DNA of 64,000 bases from Ehretia macrophylla (lineage: Eukaryota > Streptophyta > Magnoliopsida > Boraginales > Ehretiaceae), in NCBI GenBank assembly GCA_037974665.1, contig CM075773.1, positions 19,892,146 through 19,956,145 of the forward strand, read 5' to 3'. Positions 63,171 to 64,000 of this stretch are shown one piece after another. The first letter of the stretch is position 1. Each line of letters opens with the position of its first letter. The position numbers and the translations under genes are program-made. The notes under the pieces were generated by a model. That model was not told the origin of the DNA and did no database searches. It saw only the letters and a program-made list of their open reading frames with translations.

Positions 63171-64000
63171 TCATCCTTTTCGCGGCGCACGACATACGAT
63201 CCGGGATGAAAAAACAGCGCAAAAGAAAAAAAGTGTCCCGAAACTGATGAAAACGTTTGATTTTGGGCTCCGAAATTGGGCCCCACAAGCGGGCTTAGCT
63301 ACCCCTGTCGTAGAGCTCTCGGAGAGCTTTCCAACGGTATGGTGTGGGCCGCGTAACTCCTTACGGATCAAAAGTTATGGGCTCCGGGGCGACGGAGACC
63401 TGGTCCCAAGCCCCACGCCCTCGGTTTGCGTGCCCAGCCTCCACGTTAAGCGAAGTTTCATTGCCCAAGGTGTCATGGGATTCTGTAATAGAAATGTGAT
63501 GGATTAGGTCGTCGCCCTTTTCGCGGCGCACGACGTACGATCTAGGACAAAAATACAACGCAAAAGAAGAAAAGTGTCCCGAAATTGATGAAAACATTCG
63601 ATTTTGGGCTCCGAAATCAGGCCCAGCGAAGCGGGATTAGCTGCCCCCGTCGTAGAGCTCTCAGAGTGCTTTCCAACGGTATGCTGTGGGCCGCGTAACT
63701 CCTTACGGATCAAATGTTATGGGCTCCGGAGCGACGGAGACCTTGTCCCAAGCCCCACGCCCTCGGTTTGCGTGCCCAGCCTCCACGTGAAGCGAAGTTT
63801 CATTGCCCAAGGTGTCATGGGATTCTGTAATAGAAATGTGATGGATTATTTCGTCGTCCTTTTCGAAGCGCACGACGTACGATCCGGGACGAAAAAATAG
63901 CGCAAAAGAAGAAAAGTGTCCCGAAACAGATGAAAACGTTCAATTTTGGGCTCCGAAATCAGGCCCAGCGAAGTGGGCTTAGCTGCCCCCGTCGTAGAGC

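Larger units (their letters stand above)
26261..64000. repeat. Satellite array, subfamily B (about 110 monomers of ~341 bp)
   Basis: The period and orientation are the same as in A, with diagnostic changes: TTACGGATC, CCCACGCCCTCGG, GTGAAGCGAAG, ATAGAAATGTGATGG, CACGACGTACGATCCGGG, and AAATCAGGCC replacing AAAAAAGGCC. Two variants are interleaved. B1 has GGGCCCAAGACCCACG, GCTGTCTTGCCCAAGG and GTGCGATTCGGTAATAG. B2 has GGTCCCAAGCCCCACG, GTTGCATTGCCCAAGG and CATGGGATTCTGTAATAG. No transposon insertion was seen in these 38 kb, and the array continues past the window end. Confidence 0.97.

Noticed and set aside
1-64000. The array as a ribosomal intergenic spacer or a 5S rDNA array
   Set aside because: I recognise no 18S, 5.8S, 25S or 5S gene sequence anywhere, and the 341-bp unit holds nothing resembling the conserved 120-bp 5S gene.
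1-64000. A CRISPR array
   Set aside because: The repeats are 341-bp contiguous monomers without unique spacers, and the sequence is plant-like and eukaryotic in character.
1-64000. An inverted segment or change of orientation within the array
   Set aside because: The landmarks GTTATGGGCTCC and CCAACGGTATG remain on the plus strand throughout both arms.

Overview
The window is almost entirely one kind of sequence: a head-to-tail satellite DNA array with a monomer of about 341 bp, all copies in the same orientation, running off both ends of the window. By spacing there are about 41 monomers left of a single interruption at 14,065-17,986 and about 135 right of it. I find no protein-coding gene, rRNA, tRNA or CRISPR array. 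The many short open frames are by-products of the repeat: 341 is not a multiple of 3, and the same frames recur because the DNA is homogenised. The interruption has the structure of a long plant LTR, so the source is most likely a nuclear chromosome of a flowering plant, in centromeric, pericentromeric or other heterochromatin. The species and the chromosomal position cannot be read from the sequence.

Layout. (1) 1-14,064: satellite subfamily A. (2) 14,065-17,986: a 3,922-bp AT-richer insertion with TG...CA ends and a perfect 5-bp target-site duplication (CCAGC), best read as a minus-strand solo LTR of a Ty3/gypsy-type retrotransposon. (3) 17,987-about 26,060: subfamily A resumes in the same monomer. 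(4) About 26,060-26,260: one mosaic monomer in which A changes to B. (5) About 26,260-64,000: subfamily B, built from two interleaved variants, B1 and B2.

Above the monomer level there are blocks of higher-order repetition. I identified them by shared rare variants at constant offsets: one monomer (about 341), two (677 and 681), five (1,705), nine (3,066), sixteen (5,449), twenty-two (7,500) and twenty-four (8,178 bp). The best-preserved domain is about 36.7-57.5 kb, where a large unit of B monomers occurs three times with internal gains and losses. This is the pattern expected from repeated unequal exchange or replication-based amplification.

The monomer itself has three notable properties: phased A-tracts that predict curved DNA, short conserved dyads, and a high CpG content with no sign of depletion. 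Nothing here is shown to be centromeric; the centromere reading is a hypothesis for CENH3 mapping or FISH. All alignments and counts were made by eye.
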